Below, in pieces: positions 21,230 through 33,027 of a stretch of 64,000 nucleotides of DNA (position 1 is its first letter; each line of letters starts with the position of its first letter). The stretch covers positions 56,854,216 to 56,918,215 of the forward strand of contig CM060969.1 in NCBI GenBank assembly GCA_030765045.1, written 5' to 3'. Position numbers and translations under genes: made by a program. The stretch is from Tenodera sinensis. Lineage: Eukaryota; Arthropoda; Insecta; Mantodea; Mantidae. The notes beneath the pieces were generated by a model. The model saw only the letters and a program-made list of their open reading frames with translations. It did no database searches and had not been told where the DNA came from.

Positions 21230-22120
21230 TAAACGTAACCACTGTTTTCTCCTAAGTGTTTATTATTGTGATGTCAGACACAAGTAGAAATTAAGCTTGC
21301 ATTTTCAGGAAATTCTACTTTCATACCATGTGTAGCCGGCACCATTTTCATCTGTTACACTGGGAAGTCAGGGATAGCGGTGATTGGCCGAAAGGGATTT
21401 GCCGGAATTTGAAACCAAAAATGTTAATATAGGTGTTGGATTTGGCGGATATTGATACTAAGCCTCATTTTTACTGCGTTTTAATAAGATTTGTCGGATT
21501 TTTCTCTCATATCGTGGCTAAATTTAATTCCTTGAGGTAAAATCTATCAGAAGCGATGCATAACTCAATTTGGTAAAAATGGATGTGGAGGCTTTTGATG
21601 CTAGGCATCTTATATGCCACTAAAAGGAGTTTGCGACTCTAGATCCTCCAGTCGTGAGTTTCCCGTGGTGTAGAAGATTGACTGACGTTATCAACACGTT
21701 AATGGGGGTAAATGTGGAAGAGGAAAGAACAAAGCTTTGTCTTGCTTTCAAATGGATATTACAGACAAGAATAGCACAGTAGGAGCTGAATCTTTATTGG
21801 CGACCTATGTTCTAAAGCATGCTGAAGATGGGAGAGATACAAACTTCCAAAACGTCGGTCTTCCATCAACAATTCACCTGGCTTAAAGACCGAGAGCATA
21901 GCGTGTTAACTGTTTACTGTAGTGTTGATGAAGAAAGAAATGCTGAAACTCAACAGTACTATAAGATGTTGTGGCTAAATATAGACCAGACAAGTCATGG
22001 AATAATTGAAATTAAACCTTAAATATTGAGTTGCAAGCTTTAATCAACAAGAAATAACCGAAAGAAGAGAGAAGTGATGCAAGCACTGAGGGTTAGAAGT
22101 ACGTGCCCTTACTTGATATA
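21230..22120. other. No gene seen
   Basis: No confident feature lies between the LTR element and the Tc1-like element. A 67-codon frame at 21819-22019 was not recognised. Confidence 0.4.
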
Positions 22121-24105
22121 CACTACCTGACCAAAATAATCCGGACGCCCATCTAAAATTGTACTTAATTGTTACCCGTGTCAGGGGTGTTACTGGACAT
22201 TTATATGGGCTAAGTTCACCCATTGTCTTTATGACAACTTTAATTCTGCTCGAAAGCCTGCAATGGAGGAGTGACAGCCCATTCTTACCGAAGAGTAAAA
22301 GCCAGAGAAGTTAACGACGTTGCACCATGGGGTCTGGAGCGAAGTTGGTATTCTAACTCTTCCCAAAGGTGTTCAATGGGGTTCAGATCGGGACTCTGGG
22401 CACACTAGTACATTTCAGACCTGTTATTGTCCACACAACAGTGCCTCCAAGACGCAGTTCTATGACAAGGTGCACTGTCATGCTGACACAAACAGTTGTC
22501 ATCAGTGATCTGGTGCTCTACCATTTGGAGTACACAGTAGTCTAAAATGTGTTTATACGAGGGTGAGTCAATAAGTAATGCCTCCTTTTTTTCCCTTAAA
22601 TAAGTTAGTTATGTGAAAAATTTGAATTTGGCGCAATTCCTCAAACCTTCTTCTCCAATCCCCTGCAGTAGTAACTTCCTAAGTCAACAGGTGGCAGCAC
22701 TGCATCCTCTTGCAAAATGGCTGACATCGACATTCGTATTAGACAGCGTTCTGTGATTGAATTTTTGACTGCGGAAGGTGAAACGCCAATTCGCATTCAC
22801 AAAAGGCTAAAAAATGTGTATGGCGATGCAACTGTGGATGTCAGCACTGTTAAACGATGGGTTCGTCGCTGTAACGAAGCTGAAGGGCAAACAACATTGG
22901 CAGATGAAACACGAAGCGGCAGGCCGGTGACTGCAGTGACTCCATGCAACATTTAGCGAGTCGATGAGATCATTCGTGGTGATCGCCGGATAACAACAGG
23001 TGACTTGTATCGCATTACATCCCTCAGTAAAGGCAGTGTGATGACGATTATTCAACAACTGGGTTACTCAAAAGTTTGTTCACGATGGGTACCAAGAATG
23101 TTAACCGCCCAAAACAAAGAAACAAGGAAAACAATAGTCTCCGATCACTTGCAGCGCTTCAATTTGGAGGGAGAGGAGTTACTGGAGACGAAACGTGGGC
23201 TCATTTTTTGAACCTGAATCAAAGCGGCAGTCAATGGAATGGCATCACACGTCACCAAAGAAAAAAAATTCAAAACTCAGCGGTCGGCAACGCTGTCTAA
23301 TACGAATGTCGATGTCAGCCATTTTGTAAGAGGATGCAGTGCTCCCACCTGTTGACTTAGGAAGTTACTACTGCAGGGGATTGAAGAAGAAGGTTTGAGG
23401 AATTGAGCCAAATTCAAATTTTTCACATAACTAACTTATTTAAGGGGGAAAAAATAGGAGGCATTACTCATTGACATACCCTCGTGTCTTTCCGCATTTA
23501 GATTTTTCTTAAGCACAATGAAAGGCCACATCCTAATTACTAAAAACACCCCATACCACAACGCCACGTTTTCCGTACCTCACTGTTGACGCTAAACATG
23601 ATGGCAGCTATCGTTCTTCAGGCATTCGCCAAACCCAAACCCCTCCATTGGATTGCCACATGGTATAGCGTATACTCGTTTCCAGTCCTCCGCAGTCCAG
23701 TGATGATGCTCTTTACATCACCCCAAGCGTCGCTTAACAATGGCCATCGAGATTCGTGGCTAATGAGCTTACTCGACAGTGGTAACCCATTTCTTTTACT
23801 CGCAGCGCACAGTCGTTGTGCTGGCAGGATTTCTGGTAGCGCTTTGAAACTCACGTGTTATTTCTTCCACTGAATTCTTCTGATTGTTAACAACTACCGT
23901 CCACAATGCTCGACGATTTCCTCTGCTATCAAACGAGGTCTGCCTGATCTTGGTTTAGCTGTGGTTGTTTCTTCACAGTCACCTCACCAATAATCGACTT
24001 GGGCGGCTTTAGAGGAGTTAATATGTCCTTGATAGATTTGTCATTCAGGTGGCAACCAATGACTTGTCCATGCTCGAAGTCACTGGGCAATTTTGACCTG
24101 CCCAT
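22121..24105 (-). pseudogene. Tc1-like transposase pseudogene, split by mariner
   Basis: The minus strand begins MGRSKLPSDFEHGQVIGCHL at 24105, a paired-like DNA-binding start of Tc1 transposases. PRSGRPRLIAEEI follows near 23945, then HHHWTAEDWKRVY near 23680 and LKKNLNAERH near 23510. After the mariner insertion (22558-23484) coding resumes with CQHDSAPCHRT near 22470 (second catalytic aspartate) and SPDLNPIEHLWEELE near 22365 (final catalytic glutamate). The left terminus reads CACTACCTGACCAAAATAAT next to TA at 22119-22120. The right inverted repeat was not found. Several frameshifts and stops are present. Confidence 0.85.
22558..23484 (+). mobile_element. Foldback mariner-like element, 927 bp
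   Basis: Arms of about 195 bp (22558-22751 and 23289-23484) are near-identical inverted copies starting CGAGGGT. TA precedes the left end; TG follows the right end, probably a mutated TA. The plus strand has a mariner transposase start (MADIDIRIRQRSVIEFL at 22717), a helix-turn-helix, a TAG stop at 22955-22957, and a broken frame reaching GDETWAHF near 23195 and a SQWNGITRHQRKK block. The two C-terminal catalytic aspartates are absent. The right arm is an inverted copy of the left arm including the ATG and first eleven codons. Confidence 0.88.
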
Positions 24106-24279
24106 TCTGTTGTTACTTCTGATGCCGGTACATGGGACCTACCTTTCAGGGTAAAATTTTACATGTCCTTAGATATTATCTTATTTACAATGGTTTTTGT
24201 CTTTCTAGATTTTCCCGAACCCATACAGTCACCCGCTTAGGTTTACCGAAAACAGCTCGGTCGGTACTGACAATACAGC

Positions 24280-24650
24280 ATTCCAGCATTCGAGAACAGG
24301 TCGTACAGGTTCTCCTGTACGGTATGTTTATTTGCACAGCACCTAGCCGCTAATGCGACTTTATCTGTGCGGTGTTAAAGGTTGTCATTTTATTGTTATG
24401 CTTTTGTGTCTTGGGCAATGATTTCTTCCTGTATACTTAGTTTAGGATACAGGAAGGGGGCAGGAATATGTGTTGGGGTAGTAATGTGTTAAAAGATGGG
24501 AGTGGCATTACCCTAATCCTTGGGTAGGCGGTAACGTTTCCTTCTTCGAGGTGATCTGTGGTCGTATTGACCTAATGCCCGTACCAGCTGATTGGTGTGG
24601 GAGTGCATGGTTCGGGATCGCTCCCTTACCAAGTCCATGATGTAAGGTAG
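24280..24650 (-). mobile_element. 5'-truncated 3' tail of non-LTR family C
   Basis: The reverse complement matches 5297-5675, from the last coding block (CTACCTTACATCATGGACTT) through the 3' UTR words CTGTACGACCTGTTC and CGAATGCTGGAAT. Loss of the 5' part is typical of incomplete target-primed reverse transcription. Shared ends define the 3' terminus of the family. No clear target duplication was seen. Confidence 0.85.
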
Positions 24651-25039
24651 TTGAGTATACAAAACTATTTTACTTCGGTTAAATCAGTAGGAGTGTATTT
24701 ATTTACCTAAATATGCAGTTAAATATTAGTGACTAGTGATTTCCTAAAATAACATTTTAGTTAAGTTTCAGCGAAAAAAAATGCAAGTGAAAGCTATTTT
24801 AACATTGCTGAGATTCCCTTTAGCGAAAATATCGAGTGTCATCATCAAATTAAATTAAGAATCCAAAGCATTGACACATATTACAATTCCTATACCTTTT
24901 TGCGTTCTAGATAGGCAAACGCAGCAAGCACACTGGAGGGTTCATCGTCCTCATGAGCATGTTCTAACAGGTAAATGATGCAGGGGAGGGGGGGGGATTG
25001 CAAATTGGTATAATTTTATGTGCTTTACCTAACACATTG
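24651..25039. other. No gene seen
   Basis: AT-rich DNA with a G-run near 24985-24997. Confidence 0.45.
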
Positions 25040-25400
25040 AATATCCTCTACTTGCCCTTCTACATACAATTTATACAATTTTCTATGATTGAAACGGAAT
25101 GTGTGTTAGATTCACAAGGTTTTCACCACTCACTTTTCGATTGCGAAACAATCGCACTTATTTCTCTACAAGCCCTTCATTACACAATAATACAATTTCC
25201 GGTATGTTTGAAATAGAAATGCAACATATTAGATTCACACGGTTTTCTCTGTCTGCTTTTCTTTTATATAACACATTCACATATGCTTCTCTACTCCCTC
25301 TTCTAAAAACAATTAATACAATTTTCTATTGACTGAAATGGAAATGTTATATTCACAGTACTTTCTCTACTCGTCTTTCTTCCCGTAGTATTTGAGATTG
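25040..25400. repeat. Roughly 120-bp tandem repeat, about three units
   Basis: The words TACAATTTTCTATGATTGAA, TTAGATTCACA.GGTTTTC and CTTCTCTACTCCCTC recur with a period of about 117-126 bases (TACAATT at 25074, 25191 and 25317). Units are imperfect. The same family occurs at 61080-61350. It may be internal to the element whose Helitron-like end follows at 25495-25612. Confidence 0.65.
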
Positions 25401-25494
25401 TTTAACCGTGCGTTTGCATGGTGCCTTCTCCAAGTTTTACTTTTTTGTTCTTTTTAGTATTCTAAGTGTTTAACACTCTGTTTAAGCGTACTAA

Positions 25495-25612
25495 ATAATA
25501 GTTCTAAATATCTCCAAAGAAACAAGGCTTTTGGGCAAAGTGAAACCTAAGTCCGAAAGTTTTAGTGATATATCGTCGCACGGCAGGCAACGCCTGGTAT
25601 TTCAGTTAGTTA
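25495..25612 (+). mobile_element. Possible Helitron-like 3' end, copy 2
   Basis: Resembles 6186-6312. It contains the perfect small palindrome CAGGCAACGCCTG (a 5-bp stem with an AAC loop), then TATTTCAGTTAGTT. Hairpin placement fits a Helitron terminus, although CTRR is mutated here. Confidence 0.35.
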
Positions 25613-26599
25613 AAATTACATAAATAATAATATATTTGGAATGAATGGTAATATGTTCTATTTAATGCCTGTATATTTGTACAACTAGAGCACACAGAGA
25701 TTCCGAAGAAACTCTGCGGATGACTGAGAAACCATTTGGTTGAGTGTATCGTATAAAGAGCGTGATTTAATACCATTTTTCCACTAATAGATTAGAACAA
25801 AGGAGCAGTTAAAATGTCCCTGTATTGTTGAAAAGTTATACTTCATCATAGAAACGTAACAGCTCCACAAAGATACGGGCACCTCATATTGGAAAAGCGC
25901 TTTTGTAGTTTGATGTGGTAGCCAGGTGGCGTAAAGAACTTCATAACGGCGTGAAGTCTCGCCACGTATAACGAAACAAAAGAGAATCAAAAGCTGGAAC
26001 CACAGTGCTTACTTTATGGCTTCATTCCGTAAGAATCGTCCATAAATCCAGCGCATGAGTACCGACCAACTGGTCTGCCACAGCATTACAAGTGTGCTCA
26101 TTGAACCGGAACATGGGTTTCCCTTGTGCTGCCTGCGTGGCGAATACAAAACAGCCTTTTCCAGATGCAATACATTTTCAACTCAAAAGGACTGTTCACA
26201 CACCACTTTATTATTTCTGGGCTTGGGTTTAAAGTTATGTTCTTATTTGAAATGACTGATTCTTGGTTCTAAAACTAGAAGGTTAACTACAATCAGTGTT
26301 AATTACTTCATTATCGCGAAACCCAAGTGGCTAATTTAACACAGCTCAAACTGTGAAAACTGTAAACAATTCTAAATATATGCACTGAAGAATTAAAGAA
26401 GGTTAATAATTGCAAGAGAGATGGGTATAGGTTAAAAACGGCGGGGGACACTTTGCGCATTGCGACCAACTCAGGTATATTTGGCTACCAGGAGGCAGAG
26501 ATGAAGTGAGGGAACCACAGGGTGCCAGAGGGTCGCATCTAGACTGGCCACGCTCCGCGTGCCCGGTCTGTGTGATATGAGGGTTATCTACTTACCCGA
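25613..26599. other. No gene seen
   Basis: AT-rich for the first 800 bases. From about 26440 it is GC-richer and may be the 5' flank of the transposase fragment that follows. Confidence 0.4.
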
Positions 26600-27085
26600 A
26601 TGCCGGCTGCAATGGGCCACCTGGTACAGAAATTAAAACGCAAAACCTTGCACAGCCAGAGCCGTGAAATAGTTTCGAGCGTACTTGAGTTTATGAAACT
26701 AGAAGCGAACAATAAGAAAGTAGTCTGGTTACCTGATTATTTCAAGAAAATACACAAGGTACAAGTCATGGTTTTAAAAGCTACTGGAGTCTCAGTGCGT
26801 ACTGTTTCTAGGATTCTAAAGGATAATGAAAAACATGCTCAAGAAGGTACTTCATATTAGACCCTTCAGGTAAAAAACACAATAAGCCTACAAGCTCAAA
26901 GATATTGATGACTTGGAGATCTGTGTTATGCGTCAGATGTACAATGCACAATTTCTACGCCAAAAGGAAACTACGTCTACAGTTGGAAGGCTGCAAATAA
27001 GGTTAAAGTTAAAGGAACTAATCGCATATGAAAGAAGTCCCACAAGCCTTAGGAGAATATTGCAGGGTTGGGATTCAATATATAT
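26600..27085 (+). pseudogene. N-terminal fragment of IS630/Tc1-like transposase
   Basis: The frame reads MGHLVQKLKRKTLHSQSREI from 26612, then SSVLEFMKLEA, then VLKATGVSVRTVSRILKD, a helix-turn-helix of the type at 10506. After a stop near 26860, coding resumes with IDDLEICVMRQMYNAQFLRQ and a PTSLRRILQGW end near 27066, the second DNA-binding half in this family. The catalytic domain is missing; a GT repeat and SINE follow instead. It differs clearly from the 10.5 kb copy, so at least two lineages are present. The start is not certain, because an in-frame ATG also lies at 26600. Confidence 0.6.
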
Positions 27086-27126
27086 TATTACGTGGAAATA
27101 CCACTGTACATTATAACAATTTGTTC

Positions 27127-27146
27127 AAGTGTGTGTGTGTGTGTGT

Positions 27147-27180
<34 letters not shown>
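27127..27180. repeat. GT dinucleotide repeat
   Basis: About 26 GT units with one AT interruption, ending about seven bases before the SINE head. Confidence 0.95.
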
Positions 27181-27182
<2 letters not shown>

Positions 27183-27187
27183 ATATC

Positions 27188-27540
27188 GACCGCCTCCGTA
27201 GCGCAGTTGGTAGCGCGCTTCCCTCTGGCGCGGAGGACCCGGGTTCGATCCCCGGCACCAGCATGGGGATTTTATCCCCTGTGTGAGGTCTAGCACGGGG
27301 TGCACTCAGCCTCGTTAGGTTCCGGGGGGGACCAATTGTGGAGCTGCTTGATGGAGAAGTAGCGCCCCCAGGTCGAGAAGGCCGTATAACTGGCCGGGAG
27401 GACTTGGGGTCCCGACCACGTCGCACCCTCCAGTACTACACCCCACCAATGACGCCTGTAGTGGGCAGAGGTGGAGGAAGCAGCGGCTGGGCGGCAAGTC
27501 TTGGCCCTTTATGGGCTGTTGCGCTATGGGTTTAGTTTAG
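27188..27540 (+). mobile_element. tRNA-derived SINE family B, copy 1
   Basis: The head has a typical A box (TAGCGCAGTTGGTAGCGCGC) and a B box (GGGTTCGATCC) 30-odd bases later, as in tRNA genes. A conserved body follows with GGTGCACTCAGCCTCGTTAGG. Copies at 44704-45029 and 45231-45395 share the body. The first 75 bases look tRNA-like, but the body and repeated copies show it is a SINE, not a tRNA gene. The 3' boundary is approximate. Confidence 0.85.
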
Positions 27541-29470
27541 TGTGAGGATATCCTGAAGGTTTCATGCTGATTGCCCACTTCATTACACTGTACACAACTC
27601 CCATTTCAACTTGCACTATTCTTGGAGTAGTATGTGTCACATCCATAAGGAGCGTGAGTCGCATCGTAGATTTCCACTAAAATGTTCAAATACCAAAATC
27701 CCTGGCGCCACCTATACGGGTACAAAGAGGGGCCCATTCGTTGCGGCATCGGGTTATTGTTGTTGAGGTACAAGTTCTCGCAACTAGGTTCCACAATTAA
27801 CAGAGACCGGAACAGAGAAAAGCACTCCTGTGTTCCACTTGTTCATTGAGTGACTGGAAGGAAGAGAATGCTGATTTGCGAGCACACAAAGAAAAGAAAA
27901 GAGAAAGAACAGAATAAGTCACAATGTTTATTTACACTGTTTACAAAGCGGTTCTGTCCTGTCTACTGTGCAGTAACACGCGTACTCCAAGGGCAATGTT
28001 AACACGGCCTTCCACTCTATCGTTGCTGAACTTTGCCAGTCTGTTTATCCGCATTACTAAAGATGGTTGGTGTACTTACACTGCAATATAATTATATGGC
28101 ATCATATTTAAGATGTCAAAATAAGGTACATAAAGAGCTGTATCAAAACTGTAAGATGATGACGATAACGATGATGGTGGTGGTGGTGATGATTATGATG
28201 ATCCTAATAACAGCGTTCTTCTACACTACAAGGTATACGCTATGCTGACTGTTCTGCCTCAAAAATCCTCTCCTGCTGGATCTTCTTCCTATTGGCCTAT
28301 ATATCATTATCCGTTTCGGCTGTATTGTGTTGTCCATTTTTGTAGATAATCTTACCATTTTCTCTCATAATTTCTCATATTTGTCATTCATATTAAATAT
28401 ATTGAATTCTTGACTGTATTTGCATATTTTACGTGATCAACTATGGAACACTTTTAAATCCTCTTAAGAGTTTTATTTCTGATGTCTGGATTTTCCTTTC
28501 TTGCTCTTCTGTTGTGGATAGTTTATATCCGAAGGATAACTTCAATTTTATATATCCTCTTTATTTTTTAAAAGTTCGAAATACTTTGATATCTGCTTAC
28601 TTTACCACACTTAATATACCACACTTGTCAGTTGTTCTAGGATTTGCTTATTTATTATTACTTTTGTTCCACTGGTTCCTTACCGCGAAACGCCAAAGTG
28701 TGAATATTTTTATGTGGTATTCTTCATTGATCTAGTATACTTTAAAGACAGGATATTGTTAAAGAAATGCGCTATCCTGGACCATTCCACTAATACAACA
28801 CTTGGCTAAAGCCAAACAATCACGTGAATAGCAATTTCAGTCGACAACAGCCTTCATTCACGAAACATTTATATATCATTAAAGTTAATTATTAATTTCA
28901 TTGAATGTTAATTAGCACCTCCTCTGCTTTTCCATGTTAGATCACGTTAGAGAATCTAGTAGCGCTGTGCTACAAATGCAGATGGACGCTGATGTATGTA
29001 TGCCTGCCACTGGCTTCTTTTAAGAGGTTAGTAATTACAATACAGCATTTAAATTGCTGATATGAGACATGCTGTGATTATAATCATAGACGTGGATAAA
29101 CTGAAATTCGACAGGCGCGTGCTATCCAATGTGGTTAACCTAGAGCAGGGGCGGGCAGAATGTCTGCTCCGAATCCACTGTACACGCAACCCGCGTAACA
29201 TTCTTTCTGGTTGGAGCAGTGGACCTACTTCGCTTCTTAAACTGTTGACAGTGGCGGATTGATACAGTTAACGATCAGCGCGTTAGTTTCAAACAACAAA
29301 GAGGTGGTCATACTTTTACTTTGTGAAATCGGAATTACACGCATTGTCATCATCCGAAGATATGAGAAAACGTTCAAACCCTGGCGTAATATCTGTAACA
29401 GCAATACATAGTTGCACCAAGAGGTGATCATTTGAAACGTGAGATCTCAGTCTTGACTTTTCTATCTTCA
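27541..29470. other. No gene seen
   Basis: No supported gene. A degenerate GAT/GGT trinucleotide patch lies at 28155-28205. A 100-codon frame at 28433-28735 is AT-rich and not recognised. Confidence 0.4.
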
Positions 29471-29812
29471 TTAGAGACAAAAAAACTCTTCACACTCACA
29501 CGCGGAGCAAAATATTGTTGAAACAGAAGCAGCAAATTCTCTCAAACCAACATACATTACCTTATAGACTTCTTTGAATACGCCTGTGCCAACTAAATCT
29601 CTGCACTTATTTTTTGTCACTAGATCTGCTTCTAGGTCTATGAGTTCACGCTGTAAGTTAACTCTTACATTGACTACATCTACAGTAAAAGGATTAACAA
29701 ACATTGAAATGTCATTCTCAGGAGTCCTGAAATCATGGAATCTATGTGAAGTAAACTCGGTTTTGAGGTCTTCAAGAATGGGAATATAACTGATCAGTTT
29801 GTACTCTGACAC
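29471..29812 (-). pseudogene. hAT-type (GTF2IRD2/ZBED-like) transposase C-terminal fragment
   Basis: A 113-codon minus-strand frame reads HRFHDFRTPENDISMFVNPF near its middle, then VRVNLQRELIDLEAD. This fits the region before the dimerisation end of hAT transposases related to ZBED5 and GTF2IRD2-like proteins, where an NPF block and an LQ.ELI+L block are conserved. The expected FGSTY.CEQ block is degenerate here (SACECEEFF). No inverted repeats or N-terminus were found, so this is a relic. Confidence 0.6.
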
Positions 29813-29947
29813 AGTATCAAGTTATTTTACACATTTCAAGTATGTATTTTATAATTTTATTTATTGGCCAAGAACGTAAACCATACATGGTATAACACGT
29901 TTGTTATATTGTTTAGATTCCACACATTCTAGAATCATAACAAATAA

Positions 29948-30187
<240 letters not shown>

Positions 30188-30429
30188 AAAACAAAACGTG
30201 TATAAACATGCAGATCAAAAAGCATTTACTAGTTTTTTGGTTGTATGCGCCACGAGGTAACAAATGAGAAGGCACCAGTTACTGCTAATCACACTTTATT
30301 TCCTTCCAGTCAGCGTAGTGCACTTAGATCACTTACTTAGATCTTAGACCTTAGCTTACATCAGCTTACTGCGAGGAAGCACCAGCTGTTCTTTCTGGGT
30401 CTTCCCATCGGGTGATTCCTAGATCCTAT

Positions 30430-31254
30430 ACAATACTGCATCCTTTGCCGTCCACGAGTCTCACACCCAGGACAGGCGCACTACAGAGAGCTAACTTAAG
30501 CGCCTGAAAGTTGGCCTCGGCCTCTTCTGTCCACAGGTAGGGCCGGAGCTCCTCCGTCAGACTGGGTCAGGGGCCTAGCGATATTGGAAAAGCCTCTGAC
30601 AAACCGGGGGTAGTAACTGCAGAGACCTAGAAAGCTGCGAAACTCGCGTTTATCCATGGGGTGAGTCTCGTCTCTTACTGCCTGTGTCTTCTCCGGATCC
30701 GTAGCCACCCCAGTAGGTGAGATTAAGTGGCCCAAGTCGTGGACCTCCTTGCACAAGAGCTCATACTTCTTCGCGTTCAGTTTCAGGTTTGCTGCCTGTA
30801 GTCTCTGCAATGCCTTGCTCAGGTTCTCCAAGTGATCCTAGGTGTTGTCTACTACTATGATGCCATCCAGGTACAGCCGACAGGCGCTGTAAGTCAGACC
30901 CCTCTTCACTGACTTCATTAGGCGCTGGAAGGTCGTCGGTGGATTGCACAGGCCAAAGCGCATAACCGTAAATTGCCAGTGCCCTTGGCCCATCGAGAAT
31001 TTGGTCTTCTCTTTGTCTCCGGATTCTAGGGTCACCTGCCAGTATCCCGATTTCAAATCCAAGGCTGAGAACCACTGGGTACCAGCAAGGGTGTCCAGCG
31101 TGTCGTCTATCCGGGGTAGGAGTAAACAGTCCTTCCGAATGACGGCGTTCAACTTCCTATATTCCACGCAGAAGCGCAGTTCACCGTTCTTCACCAGGAC
31201 CACAGGTAAGCACCAAGGACTGTCGGACTCCTCGATGATCCCCATGGATTTCAT
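30430..31254 (-). pseudogene. Reverse transcriptase / RNase H part of LTR element 2
   Basis: The minus-strand frame from 31254 reads MKSMGIIEESDSPWCLPVVL, then LRFCVEYRKLNAVIRKD and FSALDLKSGYWQV, the RT palm blocks of Ty3/gypsy elements. The catalytic box at 30873-30862 is YLDG where YLDD is expected, so the second aspartate is lost. A stop near 30838 separates the next block, which continues with NLKLNAKKYELLCKEVHDLG and FRSFLGLCSYYPRFVRGFS, the connection region, and the first part of RNase H (CSAPVLGV near 30470). The rest of pol is deleted. Confidence 0.9.
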
Positions 31255-31542
31255 GTCCTACTGCATGTGCCGTACCTCTACCTGCCTTGCGAGAGAAACA
31301 CGCCATGGTGGCTGCCGAATAGGTCGGGCGTCCCCAGTGTGGATGTGGTGGTACACTCGGCCGGTGTGACCCTAATAGCCGTCCCCTTGCCTGAATATTG
31401 ACTGATTACATCTAAGCAGGTGCCGTACCCTGGTTAGATGGTCGGCCCCCCTTTTCAACAAATCTTCCAGCCGGGGCCCCAGGTCGCGATGTGGTTCTGG
31501 CTCCGCAGGCCCGTCACACTATATCACACTCAAAGCCGGCTC

Positions 31543-32070
31543 TTAGCTCCCCAGCTCCGTTCCGGCCCTTGTGCCCCGATCCCTGTCCGATGGATTGAGT
31601 AAGCTCACAGGCACATCCTCCCGGCAAGGCAAAAGTGCCCTGGCAACGCATAATCCGTCCAAAGGTATCTTCCAGTGCAGCCCCACTTCGGTCCATGCGG
31701 GCACCGCCACGTCCTTCATCAAGGTTACTGTACAGACTCCCGGACGCTCATTTGGATTGTGAAGCGTAAACTCGTCTTGGCCGAGTCCCAGGACCCTCCT
31801 GCTGACGTCAACCGTCGTGTCGTGGATCCGGAGCCCAAGTATCACGTCTTCGGCCATCCTCGTGACGAATACCCAAAGACTCAGAACACTCCGCGCCAAG
31901 GTCAACTCCAGCCGAGCCTCCTTTTCCACGGACAAGGTGTCGCCCGACGCCGTGACTAGCTGGTACGGCAGGCTGGGTTTCCTGGACAGCAATTCCTCCA
32001 CCATATCAGGTCTGATCACCGTCATGGCTCCACCTGTGTCCACGAGTATCTGGTCCTGCTTCCCACGCAC
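31543..32070 (-). pseudogene. Retropepsin-like protease of LTR element 2
   Basis: The 175-codon frame reads QILVDTGGAMTVIRPDMVEE. DTGG at 32040-32029 corresponds to the aspartyl protease active site (usually DTGA). A VILGLRIHD block near residue 75 fits the second conserved ILG motif of retropepsins. The protease would release gag and pol products. The catalytic aspartate is present. The frame stays open about 60 codons past the domain into the linker towards RT. Confidence 0.75.
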
Positions 32071-32099
32071 CCATCCATCCGCAGTCTAGGTTTCTACAA

Positions 32100-33000
32100 C
32101 CTATTTGCCAACTGTTCAATTGCCAGGGAAAATTCCTCAAGCCTCTCCCCCGGCTATTGCCTCCTCCACTTGAGTTGGTTCAGATAGGCTGAGGCAAGGT
32201 GGCGGTTTCCAAAACGTGTTTTGAAAGCCTCCCAGATGTCTCTGGGTATTGCCGGTGTCGGAATCATGTTCAAAATTTCTGCTGCTGGACTCTGCAGGCT
32301 GGCTATCAACTAGGCGGCCTCTTCTTCTTCCGACCAGTAGTTGTGAGTGGCGGCGGCTGCGAATTGCTGGCGGAAGACTACAAAGCTTGATGTTCCGTCA
32401 TATTTGGGCGGCTTGACACCCGCCGATGTTGTGTCGCGTGCTGGAGCCTTGTAATCCTTGAGTTTTTCATTGAGCATTCCTTCCATCATGGCGTTTGGAT
32501 GCTTGGCGCTGCCGTCGACCCTTCCTTCAAGAACGCTAAGGCGTTCCCCGACATCCAGGGGGCTAACGCGTTGGCCATGGTCTTCCACCTTTCCGCCGAG
32601 CTCTTCCATCTCGTTCTTTACCCCGGCCAGGCGTTCCTCAATCTTCGCCGATAGTTCTGACTTCATCCCGGACATTTCTGTCTTCATTTCTTCCTTTACA
32701 CCTTCCATCTTCCCTCAATCTTCTCTATTGCTGAATTTACTGTCGTTACTTCGCTTCCCATCGTGTCCATGCCGGTATTCACGTTCTTCAGTTCAGATTC
32801 CACTCCAAATTTCATGTCCTTCATTTCCGTTTTTATTCCTGTCTCCGTTTTTCCCATTCTGGAATTCCTTTCCGTCTTCATTTCGTTCATTCGGGCAAAT
32901 AATTTTTTCATCATTGCCATCTTCCTGGTTTCCGGATCTCCCTCCAGCGTGGTTGTTACGTTGCAACTTCTGACAACCATGTAACGAAGTTCGACACAAT
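32100..33000 (-). pseudogene. Gag region of LTR element 2
   Basis: The gag start has the ETRKMAMMKKLFARM block shared with the 574-codon frame at 53177. A long charged coiled coil follows (for example KTEMSGMKSELSAKIEERL from 32708). A capsid-like stretch VKPPKYDGTSSFVVFRQQF near 32400 and DIWEAFKTRFG near 32225 completes the order of a gypsy-type Gag. Stops and frameshifts near 32700 and 32310 break it. Confidence 0.75.
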
Positions 33001-33027
33001 TCGACGCATCCCACTTCGTGACACCAG

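Noticed and set aside
27188..27265. tRNA gene
   Set aside because: Boxes A and B are present, but the same head plus body recurs elsewhere, so it is a SINE.
30944..32089. Plus-strand frames of 90-141 codons
   Set aside because: Antisense shadows of the gypsy protease and RT on the minus strand.
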